Part shown: piece by piece, positions 46,820-57,298 of the stretch | Layout of the letters: every line of letters begins with the position of its first letter | How positions within the stretch are numbered: position 1 is the stretch's first letter | Source of the DNA: Beta vulgaris subsp. vulgaris | Lineage: Eukaryota; Streptophyta; Magnoliopsida; Caryophyllales; Amaranthaceae | Length of the DNA stretch: 64,000 nucleotides | Direction of reading: 5' to 3' | Assembly: GCF_026745355.1 (NCBI RefSeq) | Contig: NC_079209.1 | Span: forward strand, 17,902,109-17,966,108 | Translations under genes and position numbers: made by a program | Notes under the pieces: generated by a model | Told to the model about the DNA's origin: nothing | What the model saw: only the letters and a program-made list of their open reading frames with translations | Database searches by the model: none

Positions 46820-48209
46820 GGTTGTATAATATGAACACTATAAGAGGGAGTGAACTATATTGAGAGAATAATAAACGTAATTTTTTGCGGAATTAAAAGC
46901 TAGCTGGGGAACGCACAATGGAAACACAAGAGATTTTTGCGAGGAAAAACTTCCTAGGCCCAATTAGGAAGAAACAACCTCGACCACAATGGATTTTAAC
47001 TCAAACTTTCCACTATAATAAACCAACAACTCTGTTACAAACCTATTAATATTCCAGAGCCACAACCTGAGTTCCTAAACTCAAGTTCCCAACAACAGTT
47101 CCCTCTAATTGTTGTTCCTCTCAAACTTCACTTGAAGTTACTTTCTCTTTTCCTTTTTCTTATTTCACTCAAAGCTTTCTCACACTTACATGAGTTCATT
47201 CAGACCCATTAAACAAACAAATACAATTTCTAATAACAACGGAAGAGTGATCGTAAGTATGAATTCTCTTGGGAACACAACACTGACACTTAGACAACTT
47301 AGGATTTTAAGCTTTGTCAGACACACATTGGTGTGGCTACTAAAAGTCAGACACACATTAATCTTGAGATTTAGGCGCCTATTCATAGAGTGTATAGCCA
47401 TGAATTAATTTTCCACTAATTAATCCACTAACCCTATGATATCCACTAATTAACTTTACTTGGATATTAAGAAGCTAACCCACTATCCCACTAACTCACT
47501 TAGAACGTGTAACAATGCAAATTACGTGATAAATGGTTACTTGGGGAATAATTAAACAATTAAAAAATAATCTAATATAGGAAAAATATATTTCCATTTA
47601 TTTTAAATATGTCCGAAAAGAAAATCAGATTTTATTTAAAAAATAAAATCGTGTTATTTAAAATATGATAGATAAGATTTTAAAAATAAAATAATATTTT
47701 TATTTATTTATTTTTGAATTAAAATAACTAATTAAAATCTCTTCCTAACTAATTCCCTAAAATAGTGGATCTTAGCCTAATTAAATTAGGACTCCTAAAT
47801 GTCTTTTAAACGCTTAACATACTAGGCTTAACATTTATTAGGTTAAGGTGTTCCTAATTTAGTTTCTAAGTCAGTTCCCAACTGAAGTTCCTAAGCTGTG
47901 CCAGTATCTGTTCCTGTCATGGGAACAAAATTTAGTTCCTTTGAGAATTCAACACCAAACATCTTATACCTTTACTCGACCTTAACATGAAGAATATAAT
48001 ACACCCTAATATATTCTAATCTTCATTCCAAACTTGATTCTTCATCTTAGGAACATCTTCACTTCGATATTGATTAATTCTCCTTTCTTTAATTTTCGAT
48101 CAAGTATTCTCTTTGTTCTTCAATGAATAACCTATATAGCAACATCACACATGAAATAATACAAGTATGTCTTTTGTGGTTAAGTCAACTTCAAAACTTT
48201 GGGTCAACA
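46820..48209 (-). repeat. Copia 3' LTR (about 1.39 kb)
   Basis: Starts on the minus strand with TGTTGACCC (48209-48201) directly after a purine tract. A TATA-like TATGAATAGG lies on the minus strand near 47390. The upper 600 bp match 52199-52804. The lower end is inferred from a possible TSD (CTAAC) and is not a clean ...CA terminus. Confidence 0.65.
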
Positions 48210-48448
48210 ATTTCCCCCTTTTTGAAGATGGCAACAAAAGACATACTTCACAAAATATATAATATATATAATTTAAATTAGTCGCATAAAACTAACTTAA
48301 CCAAGTTAAACAAAATTTTATATTCGACTTTTATTTTATATTTTAAACTTCGACAAAAGGTTCACTGCCATTCTCTTTAAAGTGAAATCATGAAACAAGG
48401 TAAAAATTTATAATTTACTCTTATTGCCTTTCTCTTTCCCCCTTTGGC
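48210..48448 (-). promoter_or_regulatory. Two polypurine-tract-like motifs upstream of the copia 3' LTR
   Basis: On the minus strand AAAAAGGGGGAAAT (48223-48210) abuts the LTR and is preceded by GCCATCTTC. A second tract, GCCAAAGGGGGAAAGAG (48448-48432), with a similar GAAGAT neighbour, lies about 220 bases upstream. The PPT primes plus-strand DNA synthesis. Repeated PPT copies are a described Sirevirus trait. Confidence 0.6.
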
Positions 48449-48719
48449 ATCTTCAAAAACAAAGTCCCGTGATTTCGAAAAGAAGAACTTTATCTATACA
48501 AATTCGTTAGTATAAATAAATAGTGCATTCAACTCTCAAAATCGCAATCCAAATCGCAATCCAAGAATATTAGCCATTCAAAAGACGCACACATGCACAT
48601 AAAGTTTAGACTTAAGATTATCAAATTAACATAGTTCCATAATAGCACTGAAGGAGAAGAAAGGACAAAATAAAAGAGTAATGTTCCCGAAAATTAACTA
48701 AAACACACAAAAATAAGAA

Positions 48720-50640
48720 AGAGTAGTGTTTAAGGATTAGGAGAGGAGGGGGTATCAACAACTTCTTCCACAACATCTTCAAATTTCTTCATTACCTCCG
48801 AATGATTGCTCTCGACTTTTCCAAGAAGCTATGACACGATAGATTCCAAATTCGTAACATTCGTGTTAAGCTGTGTGATAGTCGTGGTCATAACATGTAG
48901 TTGGATGAAGATAGCTTCATGACCCTTTAAAGCAATATCTACTTTGTCCGATAACCCTTTAACCAAACCATTTACATCCTTAGCTTCACCCGCAAACTCC
49001 ATCATAGCCTTAGATTTCCCCATAACTAGGGTGAACAAATGGTCCAACCTTTTAGCATGTTCAAGTGTATAGGTAGATCCGATAGTGGGATTTTGGGAGG
49101 AAGAGGAGGGAAATTAGGGTTAGGAATGGTAGAGGGTTCCTTAGGATTAGGAACAGTAGGTTGTTCCTCTGTGTTGGGAACAACAACTGGTTCCTTTTCC
49201 TTGGGAACAAAAGAGGTGGATTTTGTATAGGTAGGAGTAGGTTGGAATTTCTGTGGAGAGGGAAGAGTAGGAGAAGAACTTTGTGGGGGTAGTCTCCAGG
49301 GGAACAAGAGAGGGTGCACTCAAGGGAGAAACATAACCCGAAAAGTATTCCTCCGCAATCAAAACGGGTTCATCATCATCATCATCATCATCATCATTAT
49401 CACCAAACACAAAGATAGGTGAACTTAATATCTTCATATTTCGAACCCTTTTACTTATGCGAGGAGCTTTAGGAGCCGGTTGTTTCTTTTTCTCCATTTC
49501 TTCCGATGAAATCGCCATCTTTCCTTTTCCTTTTCCTTTTTCTATTTTTTCTTTTTCAATTTTTTCATTTGCAATTTTTTCATTTATTTTTCTTTCTTCT
49601 TCTTTTTCAGTTTCACCCTCTTCATCATCACTGTGTTCCCTAGAGATGGGAACATCAGATTCTTCATCCTCATCATCAACCACATTGACTCGGCCTCGAG
49701 TCACAATTCCATCCACCATACTTACTTTCAAGTTATTCAAAGCCTTTGAATTTAGCATATTTCCCATTGAAATACCGATGGAGGATAAACCTTTAAGATC
49801 AACCTTAAATTTAATTAAGATTTCCGTAACTAAAGCACCATAACCAACCACAAAATCATTTTCTATGCAATGATTCAAATGTCGAATCATTAAGGAAGGA
49901 AAGTTAATGGGCTTTTTAGAGGCAACACAATGTATGTAGATGAGGTCTAACATGCTAACTTGAGCACGTTTAGATAAGCGGGGTAAAACCGCTTTCTTGA
50001 GGATATGGAAAAGAACTTTGTGAAAGGGAGATAGGAGGTTATAGTCTAGGAAAGTCATTCCATGTTTTCCACCATATTTTTCAATCAATTCATCAAATGA
50101 AATATCAGAAAATGGATACGACCTCCTATGTTTCTCGAAATAAACATTTGTTCCGTTTACAGGAACTCCAAACAACTTTCCCAAAAATTCAGCATTAAAC
50201 TCAATGTTAGTTCCCCTAACTTTGACCGTACAGTTTTCAACATCATCCACCTTAAAACTAGCACAAAGTTCATCCATTGCTTTGGGAATTAGGGATTGCC
50301 CATAACAATTTTCAAAAAGATTTGCCCAACCTTGAAATTTTACAAAATCAAGCAATTGTTTGAAATTAACACGCCTACACCAATTAAAATCAATGCATAA
50401 ACCAAGAACATACCGATCTTTATAGGATTTCTTCGAAGAGCTTGAAGAAACCTTTGCTTTCTTGGTTGTTCCTCTCACGGAAACAACATATTCACCCTCA
50501 ATTGATGCATGTTCATTTCGATCACCATTTCAGACAATTCCTCAGTTTGCTTTTGTTTCCGTAAGATTCTTTTGGGAGGACTTGGAGAAATATATCCATG
50601 GGAGTTGGAGATTCTATGGAGGCTGAAGAAGGAGAGGGTT
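48720..50640 (-). pseudogene. Env-like / 'putative plant transposon protein' ORF of the copia element
   Basis: The largest frame is 50478-49147 (443 codons, opening on GTG; no in-frame ATG precedes it). The globular N-terminal half includes FKQLLDFVKFQGWANLFENC, KVRGTNIEFNAEFLGKLFGV and PVNGTNVYFEKHRRSYPF, then MLDLIYIHCVASKKPINFPS. It resembles the domain shared by plant env-like and 'putative plant transposon' proteins. A highly charged linker (SDDEEGETEKEEERK, Lys/Glu repeats, D9 tract) follows. A Pro-rich segment (49319-49026, other frame) and a coiled-coil-like tail (49047-48829: AKDVNGLVKGLSDKVDIALK) complete it. At least two frameshifts (near 49230 and 49040) break it, and probably one near 50500. 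Position after RNase H and before the 3' LTR matches Sirevirus env-like genes. I saw no clear signal peptide or membrane segment. Confidence 0.65.
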
Positions 50641-51283
50641 TTTCGGATTTTTGTCGGGTGTGGATGTGAAGTTTTTTTTTTTTTACCATTTTGGTATGTT
50701 GGGCGGTTTTTAAGGGGAATGAAAGGGTGTGTTATGGAAAAGTGGTGATTTGGAATTTAGTTGAAGAAGAACAATGAAGTTAAAGAGAAAAAAAAAACTA
50801 GTAAACGGACACGGTTGTAGGAGGAGAGAGAAAAAAGATAAGAAAACAATAAAAGATAATAACTCATTAACTGATTTGAGAGATATTAGGAGATATTAAT
50901 GGAAATAAATCAGATTTTTAGGAAAAATCTGAACAAAATATTTTTGGATTTTATTTTTGATTTTTGAATAAAGATAGAGAAGAAATCCTAGATCTTTACG
51001 GTGGGAACAACGATTGGAAACAATACTTGGGAGCAGCAAATGGTGCTACTTAGGAACGCAATTAATATTTTAACCCTTTATCTATTCTAATGGCATAGAA
51101 TTGTCTAATAAACAATAAGGAGAGTATTTTTAGACATTAATGAGTAGTTTTCAGACATTTTCACTCATACATATGTAAGAAACATATAAAAATTGTGATG
51201 AATTTAAATAAATGAAATCACTCAAGTTTTTTCACAAAGAATTAATGCCAAAGAGTCACCCCAAGGAAGAAAGATTATATCAG

Positions 51284-52190
51284 CTATTTCAATTTAATCA
51301 AGCCAAGTTCCAGTCTCAGTTTCTCAAATCTATCTCTACTTAAGGGCTTATTTAAAATATCAACAATCTGACTTTCAGTTTCACAGAATTCCATTTTAAT
51401 AAGACCCTTCTTAACGTTATATTTGAGAAAGTGATGCCTAATATGAATGTGTGTAACTATAGAATGGTGCACTGAATCTTTAGAAATACTAATTGCACTA
51501 GTATTATCACAATAGATAGGAACACAATCAAAGTAAATTCCATAGTTACGAAGTTGTTATTTTATCCAAAGCATTTGGGAACAACATGCTGCTGCTGCAA
51601 CATATCCAGCCTCAGCTGTAGATAAAGCAAATGTGTTTTGCTTCTTGGTACTCTAAGAAACCAAACTATGACTAAGGAACTGAACCATACCTGATGTACT
51701 CTTTCTATTGACCAAATCTCCAACATAGTCACCATCTGCATAGCCTTTCAGTTCGAAGGTATCACTTCTTGAGTAGAACAAGCTCAAATCATTTGTTCCT
51801 TCGAGGTATCTTAGGATTCTCTTCACTGCTGTGAGATGAGGTTCCTTCGGATAGGTTTGAAATCTTGCACATAGACCTACACTAAAAGCAATATTTGGAC
51901 GACTTGTAGTTAGATATAATAAAGAGCCAATTATACCTTGATACTTGGTTTGATCCACACTTGTTCCCATAACATCTTCATCCAATCTTGTTGAAATTCC
52001 CATAGGTGTATGATTTACTTTAGAAGCCTCCAATCCATACTCTTTCAGCAGTTCCTTAATATATTTTTGTTGATGGATGTAGATTCCTTCTGCTGTTTGT
52101 TTAATTTGTAGCCCCAAGAAAAATTGAGCTCACCCATCATACTCATTTCGAATTCTTTACTTATGAGATTAGCAAAATCCTTGCACAAAA
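51284..52190 (-). pseudogene. Ty1/copia RT C-terminus and RNase H
   Basis: The minus strand begins abruptly inside RT with KEFEMSMMGELNF at the join with the LTR fragment. It continues (52117-51653) GIYIHQQKYIKELLKEYGLE, YQGIIGSLLYLTTSRPNIAF and AVKRILRYLEGT. RNase H follows with LKGYADGDYVGD and NRKSTSGMVQF. After a stop it reads STAEAGYVAAAACCSQMLW, YCDNTSAISISKDSVHH and finally IVDILNKPLSRDRFEKLRLE ending near 51287. Catalytic residues of RT are in the deleted part. The usual RNase H 'STAEAEY' reads STAEAGY, a substitution at a catalytic acid. Two stops (near 51652 and 51545) interrupt it. Confidence 0.9.
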
Positions 52191-52198
52191 TCTTATAT

Positions 52199-52804
52199 TT
52201 TCCATTTATTTTAAATATGCCCGAAAAGAAAATCAGATTTAATTTTAAAAATAAAACCGTGTTATTTAAAATAGGAAAGATAAGATTTTAAAAATAAAGT
52301 AACATCTTTTTATTTATTTTCGAATTAAAATACACTTTCCTAACTAATTTCCTTAAATAGTAGATCTTAGCCTAATTAAACTAGGACTCCTAAATGTCTT
52401 TTAAACGCTTAACAATACTTAAGCGCCTAACATTTATTAGGGTCAGGTGTTCCTAATTTAATTTCTAAGTCAGTTCCCAACTGAAGTTCCTGAGCTGTGC
52501 CAGTATCTGTTCATGTCATGTGAACATAACTTAGTTCCTTTGAGAATTCAACACCAAACTTCTGATACCCTTACTCGACCTTAACATGAAGAATATAATA
52601 CTCCCTAATGTATTCTAATCTTCATTCCAAGCTTGACTCTTCATCTTAGGAACATCTTCACTTCGATCTTGATTAATTCTCCTTTCTTTAATCTTCGATC
52701 AACTATTCTCTTTGTTCTTCAATGAATATCCTAGCAACATCACACATGAAATAATACAAGTAAGTCTTTTGTGGTTAAGTCATCTTCAAAACTTAGGGTC
52801 AACA
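52199..52804 (-). repeat. Copia 5' LTR fragment
   Basis: Matches 47580-48209 of the 3' LTR, with shared phrases such as CCGAAAAGAAAATCAGATTT, GTTCCCAACTGAAGTTCCT and CATGAAATAATACAAGTA. Starts TGTTGACCC on the minus strand at 52804. Homology stops near 52195, where RT coding begins, so the R/U5 part and PBS are gone. Confidence 0.85.
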
Positions 52805-52809
52805 CTAAC

Positions 52810-53960
52810 CAACTAACCAAGTATTCAAATTAAATGAGCAAAATACACAACTCAAACAATAATTTCATCTAGAGGATTATGGTTGACTTAGTGGTTGTAA
52901 GACTCTTCTCCCACCCTTGTGACAAGGGTTCGATTCTCACTCCTTGCAAGAAGGATTCCCAATATCCCCTTCTTGTAAGGGAATTCTCTTTACTATTAAA
53001 AAACCAATAACTTCATCGCTAAAATTGACAACGAAAAATCAGTTTTAAAAAAATAAATCCAAACTTTATATAATTAGTTAAATTATTTTTTGAAAAAACA
53101 TGCAGAAGAACTTTCAAAATGTCATACTATAATACTCTTCTCTGAAATTTCAATAAATATAGCATTTTGACTTTCACGTTTCTAAATACACAACTTTAAA
53201 ACATTAGCTAATGTGTGTACTAAATATATAAGAAGTTGTCATGTGGAAAATATACATGACACACATTCAGTTTATTACTAGTAAATAGTTACATTTGTAT
53301 CTATAAATTAGCTTAAAGACATTATCAAACTTAATATATGAAAGTACACAAAATCAGATTGTCGCATTTATTTTAAGATGGAGAGATTTTGGGTTCAACA
53401 AATATCAATGCTTAAAGATTTTGTGTTGGACATGAAAAATAAAAATGACAACTCTATTAACAATAAATTTAAATGACCAATCAAGTATTTAAATTTGTAA
53501 TAAGCAAAATACACAACTCAAATAATAATTTCGTCACATAGATTGACAATGGAAAACTAGTTTTGGAAAAAAAAAATCTAAACTTTATATATTTCGTTAA
53601 ATTACTCATAAAAAAGTAGAAGAACTTGCACAATGTCATGTTTTAATACTCCCCTTTGAATTTTTTTTATAAATGTGATACTTTAAGTTTTACATTTCTA
53701 AATACACAGCTTTATTTGTTAACTAATTTAAGTATTAAAAAATATAAGAAGTTTTCGTGTAGAAAATATAGATGACACAAATCTAATTTATTACTAGTAA
53801 ATAGTTACATTTGTATCTATAATAAGCTTAAAGACATGATCAAACTTAATACATGACAATACACAAAATCAAATTGCCACATTCATTTAAAGATGATTTT
53901 GTATTTAAAAACTATCACTGCTTAGAGTTTTTATGCTGGACATAAAAAAAACCTATCGCA
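52810..53960. repeat. Tandem duplication, two units of about 0.5-0.65 kb
   Basis: Unit 1 (about 52810-53460) and unit 2 (about 53470-53960) share AGCAAAATACACAACTCAAA, TTTATTACTAGTAAATAGTT and ACATTTGTATCTATAAATTA-type phrases in the same order with roughly 10-20% divergence. Unit 1 is longer because it holds the SINE at 52870-53004. Non-coding and of unknown origin. Confidence 0.75.
52870..53004 (+). mobile_element. tRNA-derived SINE, about 135 bp
   Basis: Flanked by CAATAATTTCATC (52857-52869) and CAATAACTTCATC (53005-53017), a 13-bp TSD with one mismatch. The body has an A-box-like GGTTGACTTAGTGG (about 52881) and a B box GGTTCGATTCTC (52927-52938), and ends in an A-run. It is missing from the second tandem unit, confirming it as an insertion. 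It would be transcribed by RNA polymerase III and mobilised by LINE enzymes. Confidence 0.8.
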
Positions 53961-54409
53961 GTTTACTGTTCGTATTTACTTGAAATCATCCTTTTATTTT
54001 TTTCTTTAGATATCCCCCATATCCCTCCCCTTTCACCCCTATTCCTACTCTCTCAACTCTCATCCAACTTCACCCATATTGAGCTCTCTCTACCATTGGG
54101 CACCACCCAACCACCGCAGTACTATCATCGGAGGACCACCTCCACCCATGGACCACCATCACCGGAGTACCATCTCCATTGTCGAACCACCAAAATCAGA
54201 GCACCACCTCCACTGTAGAACCACCAACACCGAAGCACCACCTCCACTGATTGACCGTCGCCTACCGGGGATTACGCCACCACCAAGCACCGTCGAGACC
54301 ATAATATTTGACGAAGAACACTCAACGCCACTAGCATCACCGGAACAAAATGTGGTTAGTTTTTAATTTTTTTTCCACCACCAGTGCACATAAACGTGTT
54401 AAGTTTTTG
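53961..54409. other. Unassigned interval with CCACC-rich ORF
   Basis: The frame 54079-54366 (95 codons) is made of imperfect CACCACC.CCACCG repeats and has no domain. It has a pyrimidine-rich leader (CCCCTTTCACCCCTATTCC). It may be transposon or gene-5'-end debris; I do not call it a gene. Confidence 0.25.
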
Positions 54410-54417
54410 TTACATCC

Positions 54418-55037
54418 TAAAGATGGCCAGTGGTGTGGGCTGGTCCGCGGACCTTAGTGGGATGGGATGAGATTCCACGGTCCAGGATCGGACCGTGAAA
54501 TTCACTGTTTGGGTGGGCTGGTCCACGGGCTGAAAAATCTTAGCCCAAACCAGTCTGTTACTAGTTTTCACGATTCAGGAAGCGGTTCTGGTGGTTCGTG
54601 GGCCTAGCCGACCGACATGAGATTTTTTTTTTCAAAGTCATATAATCATTTATTATTGTTACATAAAACCTTTAATATTAATTAAAATATATACAATTCT
54701 TAATAATATTAATGAATAATTTCATTATTTTTGAATTTGATTGAATTATAATATATGCAATTTGATGGACATAAATACATTTTGATTAAATATGCACAAT
54801 TTGATTGAATAATTACTTGGGCTAGGCTAGTCCGGTTCATGGGCTAGGCCGCTTTTATGGACTGGGCTGATCGGTTTAGTAGAGAGCTTTCGTGAGGTGG
54901 GCTCAAAAAATACGGCCCACGATCGACCCACCAATTTCACGGTTCGAGCTGGGTTGGATCGAGCTTTTCGCGGGCTCAGCTCACACGACCCAAGAGGTGG
55001 GCTGGGCTGGATTGGCCCGCACTGTTGGCCATCTCTA
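54418..55037. mobile_element. hAT-type MITE, 620 bp
   Basis: Perfect 8-bp TSD TTACATCC (54410-54417, 55038-55045). The termini TAAAGATGGCCA and, on the minus strand, TAGAGATGGCCA form the inverted repeat. The subterminal arms are rich in GGGCTGG / CCGCGGACC-type words in both orientations around an AT-rich core. No transposase; ORFs at 54827-55144 are artefacts. Confidence 0.88.
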
Positions 55038-55469
55038 TTACATCCATAGAGGAAACAAACGATCAAGATCATCGTTTCCACTGGGGAGGAAACGAAAATT
55101 TTGTTTATTACCACGGTAACGAACAAAAGTTTTGTTTCCTCCAAACGAAAATCTTGTTCACTTCTTTGCTGGAGAATTATTTTTTTTCGAATATGTTTGC
55201 ATAGTACTGAAATAATTTTGATAATAATTAGTTATGACTGGATTAGCGAATAATAGTCATTGTGAAAAATTTGTTAATTTTGTAGATGAATATTGGTTAT
55301 TAAGTTTTGAAATTGAATACTAAGTTAAGACCAATAGTTGTGATTAGTAAATAATAATGATTAGTAGTTACTCTAAGTAAGTAAATAATTTAATTATTAC
55401 CTAATATTGGTGATTATTGCATTTCAATAGTGGTTATATGTTGTCTAAATAATAAATGTTTAATATTTT

Positions 55470-55890
55470 AGGTTTATTTGCCGGACTTTTGGGATGATTA
55501 TAGAGGTGATAAACACATGTTTTATGATGAAACGCTTTGGGATGAGAAAAAGAAAGTTCAAGATTGGTGTAATGATAGGGCACGTGAAATGGATTTGTGA
55601 TGGTAACTTCATCAAATAAGAAACACGCCTAATGATCGATCGTATGTTTATATGAATTGTAACCGGGATCAGCCATATCGGGGAGAAGGTAGAGATTTTA
55701 GCGTAGCAAAACGTGTAACCACAATAACAAAAGCATGTGGATGTAAAGCGGGAGTTAGGATAGATGTTTTGGATTATCCTACTTGAAGAGAATGGGTGAT
55801 TGTTGCATAGCCGGGGGTAAAGGGCATACACAACCATGAGTTACATCCTTCCTTTATCTATGTGTCACTCTCCTTTCTTCGCGTGCTCTC
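55470..55890 (+). pseudogene. Mutator-like (MULE/FAR1-type) transposase N-terminal fragment
   Basis: The + strand, apparently after a splice acceptor (TTTAATATTTTAG, about 55470), reads VYLPDFWDDYRGDKHMFYDE and NRDQPYRGEGRDFSVAKRVT. It then reads ACGCKAGVRIDVLDYP and, after a stop, REWVIVA and PGVKGIHNHEL near 55835. The Cys pair and the final HNH correspond to the FAR1/WRKY-GCM1-type zinc finger that binds DNA in MULE transposases. In-frame stops (near 55598, 55785 and 55808) and the absence of the downstream catalytic core make it a non-functional fragment. A FAR1-family host gene remnant is the alternative. Confidence 0.65.
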
Positions 55891-56013
55891 GTAATAGCAA
55901 CTGACCCGACTGAGCAACGCTTTATGGGACGGTTTACTCTCTAGTTAGTATATAATGGTTTCTTGGTTGTAGGTTTAATTATTAGTTGTATATTAGAGTT
56001 TGTAAATTTTAGC

Positions 56014-56210
56014 AGGGTCGTTCTCGACAATTCAAAGGCCCTTGGCAAACCTAGAAATAAGGGCCCTATTAGGGCCGATCCTAATATTGATATATAAGCC
56101 ATGTGCCCAGGGTTGTTCGTTACAATTCACAGGCCCTGGGTAAACCTAGAAATAAGGGCACAGTCTGATCCTAATATAATATGGCCAGTGCCAAGATAAA
56201 TAAGGTCTTT
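56014..56210 (+). repeat. Direct repeat at a possible hAT terminus
   Basis: ACAATTCAAAGGCCCTTGGC...AAACCTAGAAATAAGGGC (56028-56075) is repeated as ACAATTCACAGGCCCTGGGT...AAACCTAGAAATAAGGGC (56125-56160), each followed by GATCCTAATAT. The start CAGGGTCGTTCTCGACAATT resembles a hAT terminus of the 'CAGGGCCGG' type. No matching right end was found. Confidence 0.4.
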
Positions 56211-57298
56211 CTAAACTAAAATACCATATATTATCACCACATAATTTTATTAAAAGTTGTACAAAAAATAGCACAATTTTACTATCTGTTCAAAAAAATG
56301 CATCATTATTTATCTTACCCAATAGTGTGCAATTTTTATCATCGGAAAATATCTTCCATCTTCCTGAAATAATCTTTGAAGTTTGTGAAACATCAAACAT
56401 GTATCTAAATAGAATCATAAAATTAGCAGACTAATATATCAATGAACTAAATCACTAGATATCAATCAATTCTCATAATACTCATACATGTTTAGAATAA
56501 TGAACTCATCATAATGATTTTCTATATAGCATTAGTATATTACTGTCCTGAGGGAAAGGGCAGGAAGCAAAATCCAAAGTCTACGAAAAGAAAACAAGAA
56601 CTCACTATACTGCACCCCCAAATCTCAAGTCATAATAAATCAAGAAACTATGAACTTTTACTTGATCATATGATAAAATTACCATTTTCAGAGTTAAACC
56701 CTCTTAATTAGACACTGAAAAATTCTTACAAGTATTAATAATTTTCAGGACAAACAAAAGTAAGGATAGCAAAACCATGAAAAGAATAAGATTCATCTAG
56801 TACTTAACATTAAAAAAAACCGAAAATTATCATACACCCAAATCATTTTTTTCAAGAAGTTTCAATTTTATTGGTCCCAGTATGAAGATTGAAGAAGATT
56901 GCTCCAAGAAGATATGCCTTTTCTTCAGAATTCAAGACGATAAACGATATCATTAAAAAGAAAAGCTGAGAATTAGTAGAGGAAACATACTAAGAAATAG
57001 CAACAATTAAAATCCTTAATTGCAAAATAAACACAACAAAGTATAGACTAATTTCACATACACACTTCAAAAATTAGATAAAAATTACGAAGGAAAGAAC
57101 AGAGAAATAGATTTATATCTTAGAGTGAAAATGGAAGTTCAGATTAGAGTACTCCAAGTAATATTCTGTATTGTTTAAAAATTGAAATTTGGAATGAATT
57201 GGAGAAGTCAAAGCAATTTTCAGTTGAACATTTTGGAAAGTAGCAAAATTGATGGATGATTTGCATGGATTAAAAAAGCAGCCATTGAAGCTGTAGTC
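56211..57298. other. Unassigned AT-rich interval
   Basis: No recognisable domain on either strand. It may be interior of the element whose possible end is at 56014. Confidence 0.25.

Larger units (their letters stand above)
46820..52804 (-). mobile_element. Ty1/copia retrotransposon, Sirevirus-like, internally deleted
   Basis: A minus-strand element of about 6 kb. It has a 3' LTR (about 46820-48209), two PPT-like tracts, an env-like ORF, the C-terminal half of RT plus RNase H, and a truncated 5' LTR (52199-52804). The two LTR copies align over about 600 bp and both start TGTTGACCC. Primer-binding site, gag, protease, integrase and the N-terminal RT are missing between the 5' LTR fragment and RT. 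CTAAC occurs on both sides (46815-46819, 52805-52809) and may be the 5-bp TSD, though the lower LTR end is not canonical. The env-like ORF after pol and multiple PPTs are Sirevirus features. Confidence 0.8.

Noticed and set aside
49457..49843. Ser/Phe-rich plus-strand ORF
   Set aside because: Antisense shadow of the charged linker in the env-like ORF.
52881..52940. tRNA gene
   Set aside because: A and B boxes are present but no cloverleaf can be drawn; a 13-bp TSD and an A-rich end identify a SINE.
54079..54366. 95-codon Pro/His-rich protein
   Set aside because: Imperfect short repeats, no domain, followed directly by a MITE; insufficient support.
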